A stretch of DNA of 64,000 nt from Hedera helix (GCA_947179155.2 OX359285.1:6238231-6302230); one strand, 5' to 3'; counted from the stretch's first letter, positions 46,601 through 62,531 are shown. Made by a program: numbers and translations. The notes: generated from the sequence alone by a model not told the origin.

Positions 46601-49600
46601 ATTTATTTATTTATTCTTTACATCAGTAACTAATATGACTCCAAGGTAGTTATAATTTTAGGTTATTAAACATGACGATTCTATCATGGTATGATATTAT
46701 TCTTATAATTCAGCAGTCCCAAGATAAAAGACCCGGACACACGTACTAATACAAGTCAGGTCAAGAGAGTTTTTTTAAACTGCTTGAAAAATTCTTATGC
46801 ATTGCCTTTTGTGTGAAACTTGATATGGGATAGTAATAAAATATTCAGTACGAATTTAAACATACAGAACCAAATGATCCGTGGTATAGAGGACATTCAG
46901 GATTTACGTCACATAGATCACAGAGTTCAGATTCTTGTTTTGTTACGGCACCAAAATGATCCGTGTTTTAGTGAAAATTCAGGTTTTTCCTTCACTTGTA
47001 ATCAAATATAGCAGTGTGCTATTAATTTTTTCTGCCTGCATTTTATTTTTGCAAAATATTGATGTTCAGGCTTATAGTATGCTAGGCTGTCATGCATCCT
47101 CAATTGCTTAGAAACCTCCTGGATTTTTGTAGGTGTTGGGTATTTTCTATATGAATATATGCGTGCAAGTATACATAGTCAACAAGTAATAAAGTGATAA
47201 ACTAGAGTGTCGAACCCACATGGAATTAAATAATAATAATTACCAAACACTAATTTAATATCAAATTAATTCTATTTAAACAATCTCAATTTAATTATAA
47301 AATAAACTAATTAAAATTACTAACTAAATTAAACTACTAAAAAGGATTAAATCAAATTAAAATAGTTAAGATCACAATTTCCCCCAATACTTCATTTAAA
47401 TCTCTTTATTCTCTTTTTAATTAATTAATTATATTGAATTGTTAACTGAGAATGCCTAACTATTTATTAACCTTTTTCAAGAATTAATAAAAAGATTTAT
47501 TCCAATTAAGTTACTATATTGCTATGCAAAATAATTTGAAATAAACTCATTAAGATCTTACTCTCAACAAAGTTACATGTGACATATATGTATCTTCATC
47601 CTATACATTATTATGCTACTATTCCTAGCAAGAATTAACAAATTCACATGTTATCATATTCGTATCTAATCCTAGAATTCCCTTTATAATTTCTTCTAAG
47701 ATATCACAATTAATTATTGCGTAAATAATTATACATGAAGGCATAAAATATGATAAATAACTCATATATAATCATCAATAATTAAAAAGAAAATAAATTA
47801 AATTAAACTACACATTAAGTTCAACTGCAATCTCAATAATAAAAATTAACTCATAATTAAATAATAAATTAACCACAAATAATTCAACATCTCAAAATTA
47901 CAAAAATAAAAGAAAAAGAAAAGAAATCAAATGTGTTGATATCCGTCTATCACTCGGATCACAGTCTCCAATTCCCAAGCTCCGTCTTTAATTATTGAAT
48001 CCTTCGCGTTGAATATTTGTTCCTAAAACTACTCCTAAATTACTCTAATATAATATATTATGCTCTAACCTCATATATTCTCTTGAAAATAAAAGTTACA
48101 TAGTATATTTATAGGAGTACAATAATAATCTTAAGTTAATGTGGAAAAGAAATCCAATTCGGAGTCAAAAAGGTTGAAAATCCCGAAAATCTGGTAAACC
48201 GCGTAGCCAAACACGACGTTGACCAAGTCAACGCATGCATGCAGTCGGAACAAACCGCGCGCATGGCGCCTGATGAATCCTTCCAGCTCCAGAAACGCCG
48301 TCGTTCTGTGCACGTACTGATCCAAAGGCTTCCGCGCATTGCGCGGATGCTGTGTTGCCTGGACAGGCCAAACGGCATCGCTGTGCTCCGCGACTGTCTC
48401 TCCCTCAACCGCGCCTGGCGCGACAACAAGTTCTGGTTATTTACAATAATGCCACTGTGCAGCTTAATTACCATTTTGCCACTTGCAGAATATTACGAAA
48501 TTTCCATTAGCTTTTAATTCCTACAAAATAAAATATAAAATGAATTAAAATAAATAAAAATAATCATAAGACATAAAATTAAATAAAACACCTAAATTAC
48601 TAAAAATACTTAAAAATTCACAAATAATTAAGCCTAAAAATATTAAATAAATAGACATAAAGTCTAATTATCAGTAGGAGGTGGTACAAGATATCTAAGA
48701 AACTATCATGTCATAATGGAAAATTGTGCTTCCAGAAGCATAAGCAGGTTCTTAAAGTAAAAGTGGATCTCTTTGATTACTGATTACCGGAGAGATGCCC
48801 TTTGTGTGATTGCACGCATGATCCCTTATATTTTATAATTTATATAAATAAATTGCATGATCCCCTCTCTTTTTAATTGGTCTGCAATAGGAGGAGAAGG
48901 TTGGTAATTCTATAAAAGTGACTTAGGAAATATTTTGAATGTGACATTATCTCATGATTTTGAGGTTGTACCATTTTCAGTTACACTACTTATGATTTTT
49001 ATAATGTATTATGGCATATGTACAGTAACATCTGTAGATAGTAACCTAGTCAATATTTTGTTACATGAAATTCAGTCACTCGTTAGCGATCTGGTTCAGT
49101 AGCTACCATATTTCCTCTAGTTGTACTTTCATAGTAGATTACTGTATATATTCTTGCTTTTCTATATGTGAGAGTATTGATTTATTCCATGTTTTGTAGT
49201 TTTAAACACTATTGCAACATATACTGAAACACGTTCATGTGTACTTTGTTAATCCTGTGATATCCTGGACATCATATTCTTAGTTTTAAATTTTTGTTGC
49301 TACTGGCATATAATGTTACCATCCTACTTTTATTCTCTTTTTTAACCTGAATGTTACAAATCGTTATACTCATTGCCTTTGTAAATTCCAGGGTCCCAAT
49401 TTGGACTCAACAAAAACTCTTCTACATAGGACGTTAGGTGATGAAAATGTCTTGATGGTAAAATTTGAAGAACAGCCAATGGGTTCTACCAACTTTGCAA
49501 TGTCTTCGAACAGCTATAACGCTGCGTATATCAAGATTGCGGAAGAAGGCATACTTATTGGTCATAAGCGCTACCGTTTTTTTGGTGAATCTCCTGTACT

Positions 49601-50489
49601 ACTTAATGTTCAATCTTTTGAATATGCACTCTTGCTTTCTTGAAGTTCATATTTGAAGTATCCTTCATACTCATAGATATGAAATCCCTTGGAGGATAAA
49701 AGAATTTTCAATTGTATACTTTTTTTTTTTTGTTTTTTTCTGTATTATTGCTTCAACCAACTAAAATAATGTAAGTTTTCATGTTTTCTGGTTAATCATG
49801 ACGGCTAGTGGTAAAGAATTGACATAAGTGAACTCATATTATCTTATCTTTCAAAAGAGAGAGGTAATTGTTAGTTCTTGTAGAAGAAAAACCAGAAACT
49901 TGAAAAATATCGGAAAGTTTTGGTTTTGCTTGTGCAACTCTGAGGAAATGGTCAATCTTATCCTGTTGTACTGTGATGTAGCTCGAGATTTAGGTAGCAT
50001 GTGGGGTTGGTGCTTCTTAGCATGCATTGGGTTACGTGTTTGGCTTAGAGAGGTAAGCATGTGGTTGGGTAAGAACTGGTGGGTTCCTTTCTGTATGACT
50101 AGAAAGTGACAATAAAGATATTATCAGGACTAGGATTGGTTAATCATAAAGTTGTGTAGTTTTTCACTTGAATACTTTCTTCTTCTAGTTCTGCTCTACT
50201 TTGAAAGTCCAGGGTTGAAGTTTCTGAATTTGATTTTTTTTTTCTCTTGGGACACAAGTGTCTCATTTATACCCTATGCTTTTGTATACAATGTATGGGA
50301 GCTTAATATAATCTAATTCAGCTGTGGCTACTGGCTAGAACTCCTTATATAATTTTGAGGTCATCTTTGCTTTGCCAGGGTGCTCTCTTTTGTACTCTAT
50401 TATTTTTTTGAGTTTTATTTGGTGCCATTAGGTTGCGAGATTATAGAGGATTATTATTATTTTTTGACGAGTAACGAGTTGAGATTATA

Positions 50490-50526
<37 letters not shown>

Positions 50527-52568
50527 GGATTATTATCTCTATTATTTAGATGATCACAAGTTCAAGGATTCTCTGCTCACAATCCTTCCTGAACCTATAA
50601 CCGCCGCATATGTTGAATTGTGATAATTAGATTCTGATATATTGTCATCAATTTCTGTTCCAATTCTCCTTTTTGTGATGAGTTTAACTCTTATGTTGGA
50701 GATGGGTTGATGTGCTTCCTAAACTAGCATATTGCGTGTTGGGTTATCTAGTGTGTTTTCTGTGATAACTGGTACACATTCTAGAAGTTACCCTTTAAAA
50801 TAAATTGTTAATAATCTTAAAATGATGATCTTTCCACCTTTGTTATGGTTGTTAATCAGTTTTTAAAGATGGAGACAGAAAAGGCAAGAAAAAATCCCCA
50901 TTTTCATCAGGTGTAAAATGCTACTTCGTCCGAATGGAATTCATTACTCCTTGTGATGAGAGAGAACCTTATATTTTTGCCAACAAAACAATGCATGAAG
51001 CAAGGTGTCTTTTCATGCATCTTCACACAACATCCAGCATGGCCAAATACGTGTCTAGGTTAGTTCTGTTATACTTTCTGATTATGTCCTTTTCGCAGTG
51101 ATTGGAGTTTCTAAATCTGCTCGATGTGTAGGTGTTCGCTGATCTTGTCGAAGACTATAAAGCTTCAAGTCGATTTTGCTTCCGTGCATATTGAAAGAAT
51201 TGAAGACATACCTTGCTGTGTATAGTCTTTTCTTTGATTTCTCTAGTGTTTACATGCACTCCTTTTACTCCCTTTACATGCACTCCTTTTTGGTGTATCA
51301 TTATTTTTTTTCAGTGGTCTGCTTACGTACTGGTTTTTGTGAATTGCAGGATGAAACTGGTTGTAATGTTTGCAATGAAGATGGAGATCTTTTAATTCAT
51401 ACAGATGGAACTGGTTTTATATCAGAAGATTTGGCAATGAAATGCCCTAGAGGTTCTTACAATGCAAAATATCTGAAGAATGAAAATCTTGAGGTCAGGA
51501 TTTTGACCAACTTTTTTTTTAAAGGAAGTATCTTATATTAGTAAATATTCAGGCATGAAAAATTGAGACCTAGTATAGATCATTCTCAATTTCGTGCTTT
51601 TCATTCCGAAGTTGCATAATATTCTAATAAATATTACTCCCTTGTGCTGAAATTTTTACCCTCAATTACTTTGCCAGCAGTTTAGAACATTTAATTGGAC
51701 ATATGAATTATATTTCTTATTTTCCAAAACGACCCTTGTTATGGATTGGTGGTTGTTTAATTAAGATTAATTTAATATTGACAAGTGTGTGTATTTGGAA
51801 AAGCAATATAAATGAATGTTTGACTTGTCATAATGGACAATAGGTTTGGGACTTCCCAAAATGGAATCAAAGTCAATTATTTAGGATGGAAGGGGTATTA
51901 TACAAGTGAGTGTATATGGTTGGTAATGGTATTGCCCCCAGCATCATTGGCTTTTCTCTCCTGCATATCCAAATAAAAATTTGCATTACATATAGTTGCT
52001 CAATACAAACCCAGTTTTCTATTTCTGGGAAAAAGAAGTTTCATTGGAGATAGATGAATTATGTGATGCCTATAGTAGGAAGATGAGGTCTTTAAGCAGG
52101 CAAGATTCTCTTTTGGTCATGGTAAATTTGACATATGAATACTTTTGTCAATGTTATTCCCATAAAAATAATTACGGCTCAACTTGCAGTTCCATTTGGT
52201 AAATTACTTTCTATCTACAAACATTAGAGTTGTTTTCCTTCCATTATAATAAAACCAAGTTCGAAGTCAAAGTATTTCTAGATTTTATTTCATTCCAAAT
52301 AGTGTTGTTGGTCCTTTTATATGAGGAGTATTTTTGCCAACTTGAACTCTGTCGTTCATGCCAAAATCGTTTTTAAATAGAGAATGTCATCCTACACTTA
52401 GGTTGTGTTTGATAAAATTAGTTATTAAGATCTGAATAGTTTAGATATCTGAATAATATAGAGTGTCTGAATATAATTATATCTGAATGAAAAAATGTTG
52501 TTTGATAATTAATTTTTTCAAAATGTCTGAATAAAAGTATTTTACTATTTTATCCTTGTACACAAAAG

Positions 52569-52604
<36 letters not shown>

Positions 52605-55600
52605 GAAAAAGCAGCAGCAGCGCTGCTTCTTCTTCTCCCCGCCCCGCCCCGCCCCACCCCACCCTCCCCCCAGCTCCGCCTCCACCTCCCCCACCCCCAC
52701 CCCCGCCGTCCGCCTCCTTCCCCCCATCCCCTCCCCGCCCCACCCCTCCTCCTCCCTTCTCCTCCCCCACCAGCCCCGCCCCGCCCCACCCCCTCCGTCC
52801 CCCTCCTCCTCGTCCTCCTCCCCCACCAGCTCCGCCGTCCGCCTCCTTCTCCCCCACCCCGCCGTCCGCCTCCTCTTCCCCCACCAGCTCCGACGTCCGC
52901 CTCCTCCTCCCCCACCCCCGCTGTCCGCCTCCTCCTCCCCCCATCCCCGCCCCACCCCCTCCTCCTTCCTCCCCCACTGCCCGGCCTCCCCCACCCCTCA
53001 TCCCCGCCCGGCCTCCTCTTCTCCCGCCTCTCTCTCCCCTCGCCCCGCCTGCTCGCCCCCTTCTTCTCCTTCCGTGGCGCCGGTGGTCTCAGATCTGGCG
53101 GCGGCGGCGGCATATCTGGTGGTGGTGGCACCAGTGGTGATGGTAGGATATAAAGGGAATTTGATAATATTAAAAAGGGTATTTTTGTCTAAAAAATAGT
53201 GAACTTCATTCAGACCACCCTCTTAATGGTCTAGATTTAATTTTTTATCTCAACCATTAAGAGACATTCAGAGGTAAAAAAAAAAAAAACAAACAGCCTT
53301 ATGCCTCTTAGCGAATAAGAGGCAACCTATTAAGAGCCATTCAGATGCAAACAAACACTGCCTTAAAGATTTTAGAAAGTCAACCTATAAAAATACTACC
53401 TCTGTCTCACTTTCTAGGCTATTAAATGGTAGGGATTTTAAGATAGTCCAAAAACACATATATACATTATATATTTATATATCTGAAATATAGTAAAAAA
53501 GTATAACATATAAATACTTTAAGGAAATACAATTATATAAAAAATCTAATGGATAAATATGTTTTTGACGCACGTTAAAATTCGTGCTGGAAAATGGCCA
53601 TAGTTTTTTTTAAAATAAAAAATATATAAATAAAAATCTTATAAAGTGGACTACTTATGTCTATTACAACTATGACTGTAACATTATGTTTGTTTCTTAC
53701 GACACCATTGTTAGTCATGATATCTTATTAATCAAGTAGAATTATTATGTTAGGCCCATTAAATAAATTTCCAGTTATAAGTGAGTTACAGTCATTATAA
53801 TAATATATAGAGGGGTGGTGTGGGGCACACAAAATGTTAGCTTCTCTAATTAAAACTCTGTCTCTCTGTTGTTCTTAGTATCTATACCCTATTTACTGAC
53901 ATGGTAGAATAGCTTGCAATATATTCACCTGCAAGGTACAAGGCTGACATGCTTCAAGTCATTACATTATGTATTCTCTAAGTGGATAATTTCTGTCCAT
54001 TACAATGATGACTGCAAGTCATTTCACATTACGTACATTCTTGTGGCACTCTTGTTATGCATGATATCTTACCAATCAAGTAAATATTGTTATGTTGGGC
54101 CCATTAAATATATTTCCGGTTTGAAGTGAGTTACAGTCACTATAATAATATATAGAGGTGTGGTGTGGGGCACACAACACACTAGCTTCTCTAAAACACT
54201 TTCTCTTCTTGTTGTTCTTAGTATCTATAATCTATAGACTAATATGGTAACATGATACCATCACCTGCAATATATTCTTGTGCAAGGTGCCAACGTGCGT
54301 CATGTCATCCAATATAAGTGTTCGCGTGTTTTGCTCAAAATCACACCTCATGTGAGGGTGTGTGTTGAGAATGAGCCGTCTCCCACATCAAACAAGTTAA
54401 TCCTTGAAAGTTGAAAATAAATATATGATCCTATTCCTGACGGCCTACTCGACGCATTGCCAGTTAGTTTTGAGTTTCGTAAAACTTTTTCATTCTTGCT
54501 AATCACATGCATTCATTTCCAGTTTCTGTAATAACATATCGATAGATAAACAAATTAGGATTATAGGCTGAGAAAGGAAGAATTTGGTTAGCATAATTTA
54601 AGATAGGAGTCATGGGATACAATAGGGAAAGGTTGTACCTATATACATGTATAATAAGTTTTTGTTCCAGAAATGTATGAAGTTCATAATCTGAGCATTT
54701 ACAATTTTCACTGATCATCCTGTATAACACTGGTGGAGCTATTGATTAGTTTTCCTTCTGGAATATATCCTCTTTCTTTATGGTTTGTTTTGTATTTGCT
54801 TGTCATATTTCTACTATGTGCGTCCTGGGCTTCTGATAGTTCTATTACTTATTATATCATTATTCATTTCCCATTTTATGATCATGTCAAGCTGGAGGAC
54901 AAATCATCAGAAGGGCTCACATATGCTCATGTTAGGGATCCGGTAAATGTTTTTGGTTTTTTGCTGGTTTTTGCTGTTTGTATTCTTGTAATAATACTAG
55001 TTGATCTGTGGGTTTATTGTCATTTTACACCCAGTCTCATGTCTTATTACATTTTCCCCCCAGCCTTTGCTGATGCAGTGCCGTTTGTTCCACAATGGTT
55101 GTGCAGTCAAGGGAACCCTCCTTATCAATAGAAAGGTGCAGTACCTCATTTTTAATTGTCCTTTTTAATTCATAGACCAGTGTAGTTTGTCCTTTTTAGT
55201 TCTTCGAAATTTAGTTTGTCTTCTTCTTGATTTTTTATATTTTAATAATGATGGGCATTTTAAAAGCCTGGTATAACTATACGTTGTTGGATGCATTTAC
55301 AAATAACCTAAGCTTTTAGAGTGATTGGTAACTTGACGTTTGAAAGAGCCTTGATTTTGCTAGATCTTGATTCTCGTGTTCTGTTAGTGTTTGTGCAACT
55401 TGTCACATGCAACTATGCAAGTGGTGTTAGACATGAAAAGATGTTTTTTAGAATACATCATTGTATCTATTTTATAGCAAATTAAGCTTATAGAGTCTTA
55501 AGCAAATTTGGCCGCTTAATAGGTGTCGAATATCCTAATGCTTCAGATGTGATCTCTGTCTATCGTTGATGGCTAATGTAGCAATTCTGCACTGTCGCAA

Positions 55601-58600
55601 CAAGTTTGACCTCATTGCCATTCATTCCATCTCCTTTGTGGCCATTCCAAGCACATATATTTCATCTTCTGTATGTCCTGCTTCCAATTTTGTTGACTCT
55701 GTAAAATGTTTAAATTGGGGATCAAATGCTCAATTTTGCAATAACAATTTAAGTTCTTGGTTTAGTGTTTCTAACTTCTTTATTTGCTTATTTTCATTCA
55801 GGCATTGGCTTATTGACTTTTTTTTTGGGTTTGTTTTTCCAAATTATTTAGCTTCCCCGTGGAACAATTCAGATTAGACCTTCAATGGTTAAGGTTGAGG
55901 CAGATTCGACGCTTAGAAATGCACCATCATTGAACTCATTGGAGGTGGTTAAAATAAGGTGTCCATCAATTGATTATGTTTTATACTTTATTTATATGTT
56001 TTCCACTGCATTGATGACATTTACTATCTTATGAGCATGAATATGCTGTAGGGAGTTCATTTCAAATTATTAAATATTGCTGAGGTCTAACATAGAGTGG
56101 CAGATCTTTAAGGTTAAATAAGTGTGGGCATGGCATATGTAATTATGTACTTATTGAACTTTAATTCTATTTAAGTTAAAGTTAGCAGACGTTCTACAGT
56201 CAAGAGTTTGTCTACTATATGTAGTGTTAATAGCCATTTGGATGAAGGTTCCCATCAGCAATTACACTGTGATTGGATCAAGTCATATTTTTGTTTTAGA
56301 GCAGTAGGCATAGTAAACATCATTTTTCTTAGGGCTTAAATATACATATCAATAAGCTACTAATGTGCTTATTGTCTATTGATTGAGTTCTTTTAGTTAT
56401 GAGTCTTGTTACATCTCAGAGTTGATTGATTCAGGAAGGCTTGTTAAGGTCCTACTCTTATATTTTGAAATGACCTTTTATATTTAGTGAAACAAACATG
56501 AATAATGACTTTCTTTGGTGATTCTAAAATATTAAGTCATTTTTTTCCCTCATAAGTCTGCGTCTTCTACGGGATTGGCTATATTCTTATCGTTCAATTG
56601 TCCAAATCTGCACTTGGCAATCCCTTTTTGAGTCGGGCAATCCCCTATGGTGGGGACGTAGCCTGTGCAAAAATGGCAAGCGAGCAAATATGGAAATGCC
56701 GTTAATTTGGCTTTAATGGGACCCACTGATAGTAGACCCTGCCATGAGAGTTAAACATTGGTCATAGAGAACCTTTTCAACTAGGTTGAACATAGATTCA
56801 GTAGATTGGCAGGTGAGTACGCCAAGTAGGTGCTCTTGAGGTCGTAGACGAACACTTGTAATTCATGAATCTTCCTGATTTGAAATTGGTTTACAGGCCT
56901 ACTAGCCCAGAAATAAATGGAAGGACTAGGAAATATTAAAAAGAAGAAGCTGAAACTGCAAAAGAATGCTAAAAGGTGATTAGTCATAAAAAAATAGTGT
57001 GTTTTTCATTTTACTGCCACTGCAGGGATGGTTGGTTAGATGACAAATTTCTAATCCTGCTGCATTTTTTGTTAAAGAGGCCTCAATTTTTTGTTATGTC
57101 TAATTGATACATTTTTTTTAAATCTTTGATCATGCAACATGACTTTAATTAACCTATTTTTATCTAGTGTTTACTATTGCTTAAGTACACCAATATATAT
57201 CTTAGAGAAATCCGTGTACCAAGAAGAAATGCTGGTTTCTAACTTTTCCTAGCCATCTTTCAGTGAGAAACCGAGGAGAGCAACTTTATCGAAGTATCTA
57301 ATTGCACTTCTAAACTTTGGGGGGGTCCCCAAACAGTTCTTCTTGGATTTATTGAAAATTGCAATGGAAGATGCTCAGAGCTTATATTTCAATGAGCATG
57401 CTGCAGTAAGAGGTACCTTTTAGGATTGTAGCTTTCTGTTGTCCCCCGTCTTTTTTCTTTTTTCTCTTTTCTTCAATAACATTTTTAGGACATTGTTAGT
57501 TCTACCAGTCCCTCTCTCACATGAGTGGTGCCTACCAAATTTTCATATATGAGGAGACCTTGTGGAAATAACAAAAATTAATGTGAAAATAACATTCCTT
57601 TTGGAGGCCATGTGAGTCTGTCCTAAATTGACTTTAGACCCTGCTTTTACTCCTCCATCCCCTTTTTTCTGTCTTGAACACCGTTTCGTTTCTCGATTAG
57701 AAATGACTTTAAGTAGCTCTGCTTAATCTCGTCTCTCTTTCAGTTTCACTGAACCATGGAGACATCGATGATGATTCTACCACTGCAAGAATGATATTTT
57801 CTGGAGTTCCCCTTAATGAACCATGTGTTCAATATCGTTTATCTCGTCTGGCAACTGAAGAAAGGAAGGGGCTTCAAGGGGGAAAGCTACCGATTAGTGA
57901 AAGCTTTTATTTGATAGGAACAGCTGACCCCACTGGGCTATTAAATAGTGATGAAGTCTGTGTCATCCTGTGAGTATACTCATTTTTTTATTTTTTTTTT
58001 ATTTTTATAATTCTATAAAAATTAGACTAGCTAGTCATTTTTATTAACTAGAGAAAGAAAAACCGACATGAAATACACCATTCTATCTTTTACTTCAGAG
58101 ACTAATGTTCTCGATGCAAGTAAATCACGGCTTAACTTTGTATAAGTCATAATAATAGTAGTTTTATAAATACATAAAACTATAAAAGTTACTTTCAATA
58201 TTTTTCCTTCAATAATTTGCAGTGACAATGGTCAAATTTCTGGAAAGGTATTAGTTTATCGGAATCCGGGTCTTCATTTTGGGGACATACATGTTTTAGA
58301 TGCTGTTTATTTAAAGGACCTGGAAGATGTTGTTGGGAATGCTAAATATGGTATATTCTTCTCTACCAAAGGCAAGAGATCAGTGGCAAGCGAGATTGCA
58401 AATGGCGACTTTGATGGAGATACGTACTGGGTCTCTAGGAACCCTCAGGTTGACATTCGTAATTTTCTCTTAACCTTTTAAGTAAGACAAATTTTAATCT
58501 CTTCTGGGCACATCCCTTACTGAGATACTTGAAGCACTCATCCAAATGTTAGCTTTGGAAATTAAAACCATGATATGCATCTTAGATATGAGCTTTTTAT

Positions 58601-59028
58601 GGCGCTCAGATTTTGTCACTTTTCTGAAAGCCAGGAACACAATGATATAAAATCCATATATACACAACTCTACGTGTATATGTTTGTATGTTAATGTCTG
58701 TCATATGCTAGTGCTGTAGAGATACTTCAAACCATACAACCTTTGAAGATGCTTTCCTCTATCTCTATTGATATGTTTAGCGAATTACTTTAAACTACAT
58801 AATATTTCTCAGTTTCAAAGCTGAATGAGCACAAAAAAATGCGATAAATTAATTCATATATTTTTATTTTCTGATGTTTACATGTACAGGTCTGTTGATA
58901 TTTTCATTTAACTGTGAAAGCGAACACTTCCCTGTTCACCTGTCACTGAGAATGAATTAATCTCTTGCAGCCTTACATGTATTAGGTGCTTTAATGTTGC
59001 ATCTGACAAATTTGGGAACCAAGATTTC

Positions 59029-59077
<49 letters not shown>

Positions 59078-61497
59078 TGTATGTATCTTATGTTTTTGAG
59101 TCTGATTGTGAAAAACATTGAAATGTCTATCTCACAATTATGCAACTCTACAGTGGTCCAAATGACAAATATTTTTGTAATCTTGGTTGAATGGTTGTGA
59201 GTATATACGACACTCTAATTATCATTCAACGCTGATCACCAATATTACCTATATAAGTTCTTTCTACTTTTCAACAGACTACCAACCTTTTATAATGTTG
59301 GATCACATGCTGTAGGCGGTTTTGTTTCTTACTCCCTCCTTCCCTTTAAAGAACGTTATTTTCGCACTTACGCTAATAGCACGGATTCTTAAATATATTC
59401 AATTTTATCCTTGTGCTACAATGTCTTATTGTGGTTTGCTTTATACCAGTAATTATGAAAGACCAATTTAGAATTAAGTCAACTTTTCCATAATGGGCTG
59501 TTTGGTCTTTCAAGTTAGCCATCTTGCTCGTGGTTATTTTCTATTCCTATTTCCACTTTGGTCTTTCAAGTTAAACATCAGTTTATTTTAAAGATGAGGG
59601 TTTTCTTTCAATTGATATGTTTTTCCGTACTCAAGGTTTGACTTTGTGACTTATTCTTACAGCTGTTGCAATTTTTTAAAGTGAGTATACCATGGACGCG
59701 TATGCATTCATCACCAAAGGTCTTTCAGAGAAAGCCCAGTGAATTCCCTTCTGATGAATTGGAGCATGAGCTTTTTGAGCTATTTTTTAACACAACGAAG
59801 CAAAAGTAAGCACTTGTAAATTTCATGAAAATTTGGTCATATGCTAGATCACATAGTGTTCCTGCAAAATTATACCACCATGAATTTGAATTCAGTTACG
59901 GTATTGTATGTTTGAGCTCGTGGTTGGTTCATACCAACTCATCATTAGATGAAATTTCGCCAATTGTATGTTATTAAACTCATGACTAGTTATGCAGCTG
60001 TTTGGATAGGCCCATCTTCCTTGTACTTTTAGCTTGTATTTTGATGCTTGACCTATCTTTCAATGATCCAACTTTCTTTAACTTCTCTATGCGGTTTCTG
60101 ACCGTGATTTAGAATTTACACTAACCTTATCTTTGTTCCTCTTATGTCCATCTTTTTTTGTGTAAAGCATTGCTAGGTAGTAGCTAGCACCAGGCTTTCA
60201 ACATATGTTGTCATTCATGTTCATCTGCATGTGTTTCCTGATTAATACCACTTGCATCCCATTTTTTTGAGTCTGATTACCATTTTGGAAATATTCCCAA
60301 ATGTTTCCACATCTTAAAACAATTCTCTTTAGAATATTAGCATAGAATGGATTATGTCACAGTTTTGAAAATGTACAAAGATGTATATGCTGACCCACCC
60401 ACCATTTAAGATACTTTTGTGTAGTCAAGGGGAACTGTATATTATAAGAAATTGATCAACATTCACCCCCCTCCCTCTTTATATAGTTGACCATAAATGT
60501 CAAGATGATAACGATAAACTGATACTAATGACTAATAAGATTAATAAATCTATTTAGTTTAATGCTTATCTCTTTTGATTACTATATCTTGTTTCTTTGC
60601 TTTGGCTGGATACTAGTACTGATGAAGCTCTCACAGTGCAAGTTGTGATACAAATGACAATAATTTATCAACATGACTGTCGTGTTTTCTGCATCTACAA
60701 CATAATTGTATCAAGTACTTGTTTATGTAGATTTCTTGGGCATGTCTGTGATTCCTGAGCTCTTTTATTAAAAGATCTAGTTAGACCACAAATATCTCAT
60801 CTATTTTACTGATGTTTGAATGCACCTGTGCTCTTCCAGTATCAGTATGGGTGTGGCAGCTGATAGCTGGTTGGCATTTATGGATCGGCTTCTGACACTG
60901 GGAGACGATTGTGCAAATGAAAAGAATGAGCTAACGAAAAAGATGCTCAATTTAATTGACATCTACTATGATGCTTTAGATGCACCTAAAACTGGGAAAA
61001 AGGTTGTTCTTCTACTTGTCTCTTTGTAAACATGCTCAAGATTTTAGTTTGGAAATGTTTGTGATTTTGCTAAATTACTTCTTGTTTCTTTTCTTTGTCA
61101 TCGTCTTAAAGCAGAATGTCACTTCAAAATTCAGGAAGTCTTTCTTTGGTTTTAATGTCGCTGAATCTTCTCATACCTGGTCTCTTTCCCTCTTGAAACA
61201 GGTGGTTGTTCCGAATCATTTGAAGGCAGATATGTATCCGCATCATATGGATAGGATGCAAGAGTATCACTCTACCTCTGTTCTAGGACAAATTTATGAT
61301 GCAGTGCTGTTAAGTCAAACTGAAAAATCGTCAGTAGAAGGTGAGCATTCTTCAATAATTTTTACATTTAGATTAATTGACCAAGTCAATCTCAAGACTA
61401 CCCATGCATGTAAAGAGTTAAGATACATAAAATAGTAAATGTATGTAAGAAAAACATTATACACGTGTATGCGTGTGTGTGTGTGTGTATATAAGTA

Positions 61498-61530
<33 letters not shown>

Positions 61531-62235
61531 ACATGGAGAATGATCGATAACCACAATTCTAAATATAGCTATAGCCTTGCAACACATTTCTCACCGTTCA
61601 AAGTTTGATCAAATGACTAGGTATTTCTACTGTTCGCAGTTTAGTTTGGCGGACGTGTCCAAACTAAACTATAGACGAAGGTCCAGTACGTCAATATACA
61701 AAAATACCACTCTTTTAATAATATTAACCGTCTGCAAAACTATTTAACGGATGGGAGATATATTGCGGCTTCTTCAATTCCTCAACTCTTGAGCCCCATG
61801 CGTTGCACAAGAATTCATCACACTGCCCAATTTTCCAATCCACGATATAGATTAAATGTTTCTCGTAGCCCATTAATTATGCATGGCCCTTCTCTCCACT
61901 TCACATGCCAATTAGATTTATACGTGCACATGTTCATCGGACTTCACTTTCGATCAATTAGAAATATACTGGCACAGAATCTGCAACTGAACAAGGAGAT
62001 GTCATCGGTCTCTAGTCAAGGATGAATGGGACATGCTTCAATTTCTTTTGCTCCACAACATGCCACCCACCAGTTGAAGATCTGATGCAATTAGCAATAA
62101 GACATAAAAATGTCTTGAATTCTCCCTTCCTCTTCTCAATTATTATTATTTTTTATTATCTTCATTAAGTTTGTTTTGATATGGTAAAATCATGGGTGAA
62201 CTTGGTGTTGATTGTCGGAGATTGGTGAAGAGAAC

Positions 62236-62273
<38 letters not shown>

Positions 62274-62531
62274 CTTCATGAAGAGAAATCAATCTGTGTG
62301 AATAAAACACCGTCCTCACAACAATATAGCGAATAGTTTAAATTGTTTTAAATCAAAGACATAAGTGGTATTAGACACGTGGGCCCATCGTCCACAGTTT
62401 AGTTTGCCATCGTCTCCCATATTAAATTGTGAACAGTGGCCTAATCTTTAGCCATTGGATTAAGCTTTGAACAGTGAGAGATGTGTTGTAAGATTATAGT
62501 TATCCTTACAACTCTAACTATAATTCACTCC

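Noticed and set aside
51996..52202. Extra RDR exon encoding FYFWEKEVSLEIDELCDAYS
   Set aside because: It looks codon-like, but exons 8 and 9 already join in phase, homologues as I recall them lack such an insert, and no good splice pair brackets it in frame. Needs cDNA to exclude.
52477..53131. Three long glycine/arginine-rich ORFs on the minus strand
   Set aside because: They are translations of the C-rich low-complexity tract in three frames, end in poly-F from the A run, and show no domain.
57501..57610. Fourth copy of the GAGAATTGATATTT MITE family
   Set aside because: Only scattered similarity; the ends do not pair as inverted repeats.
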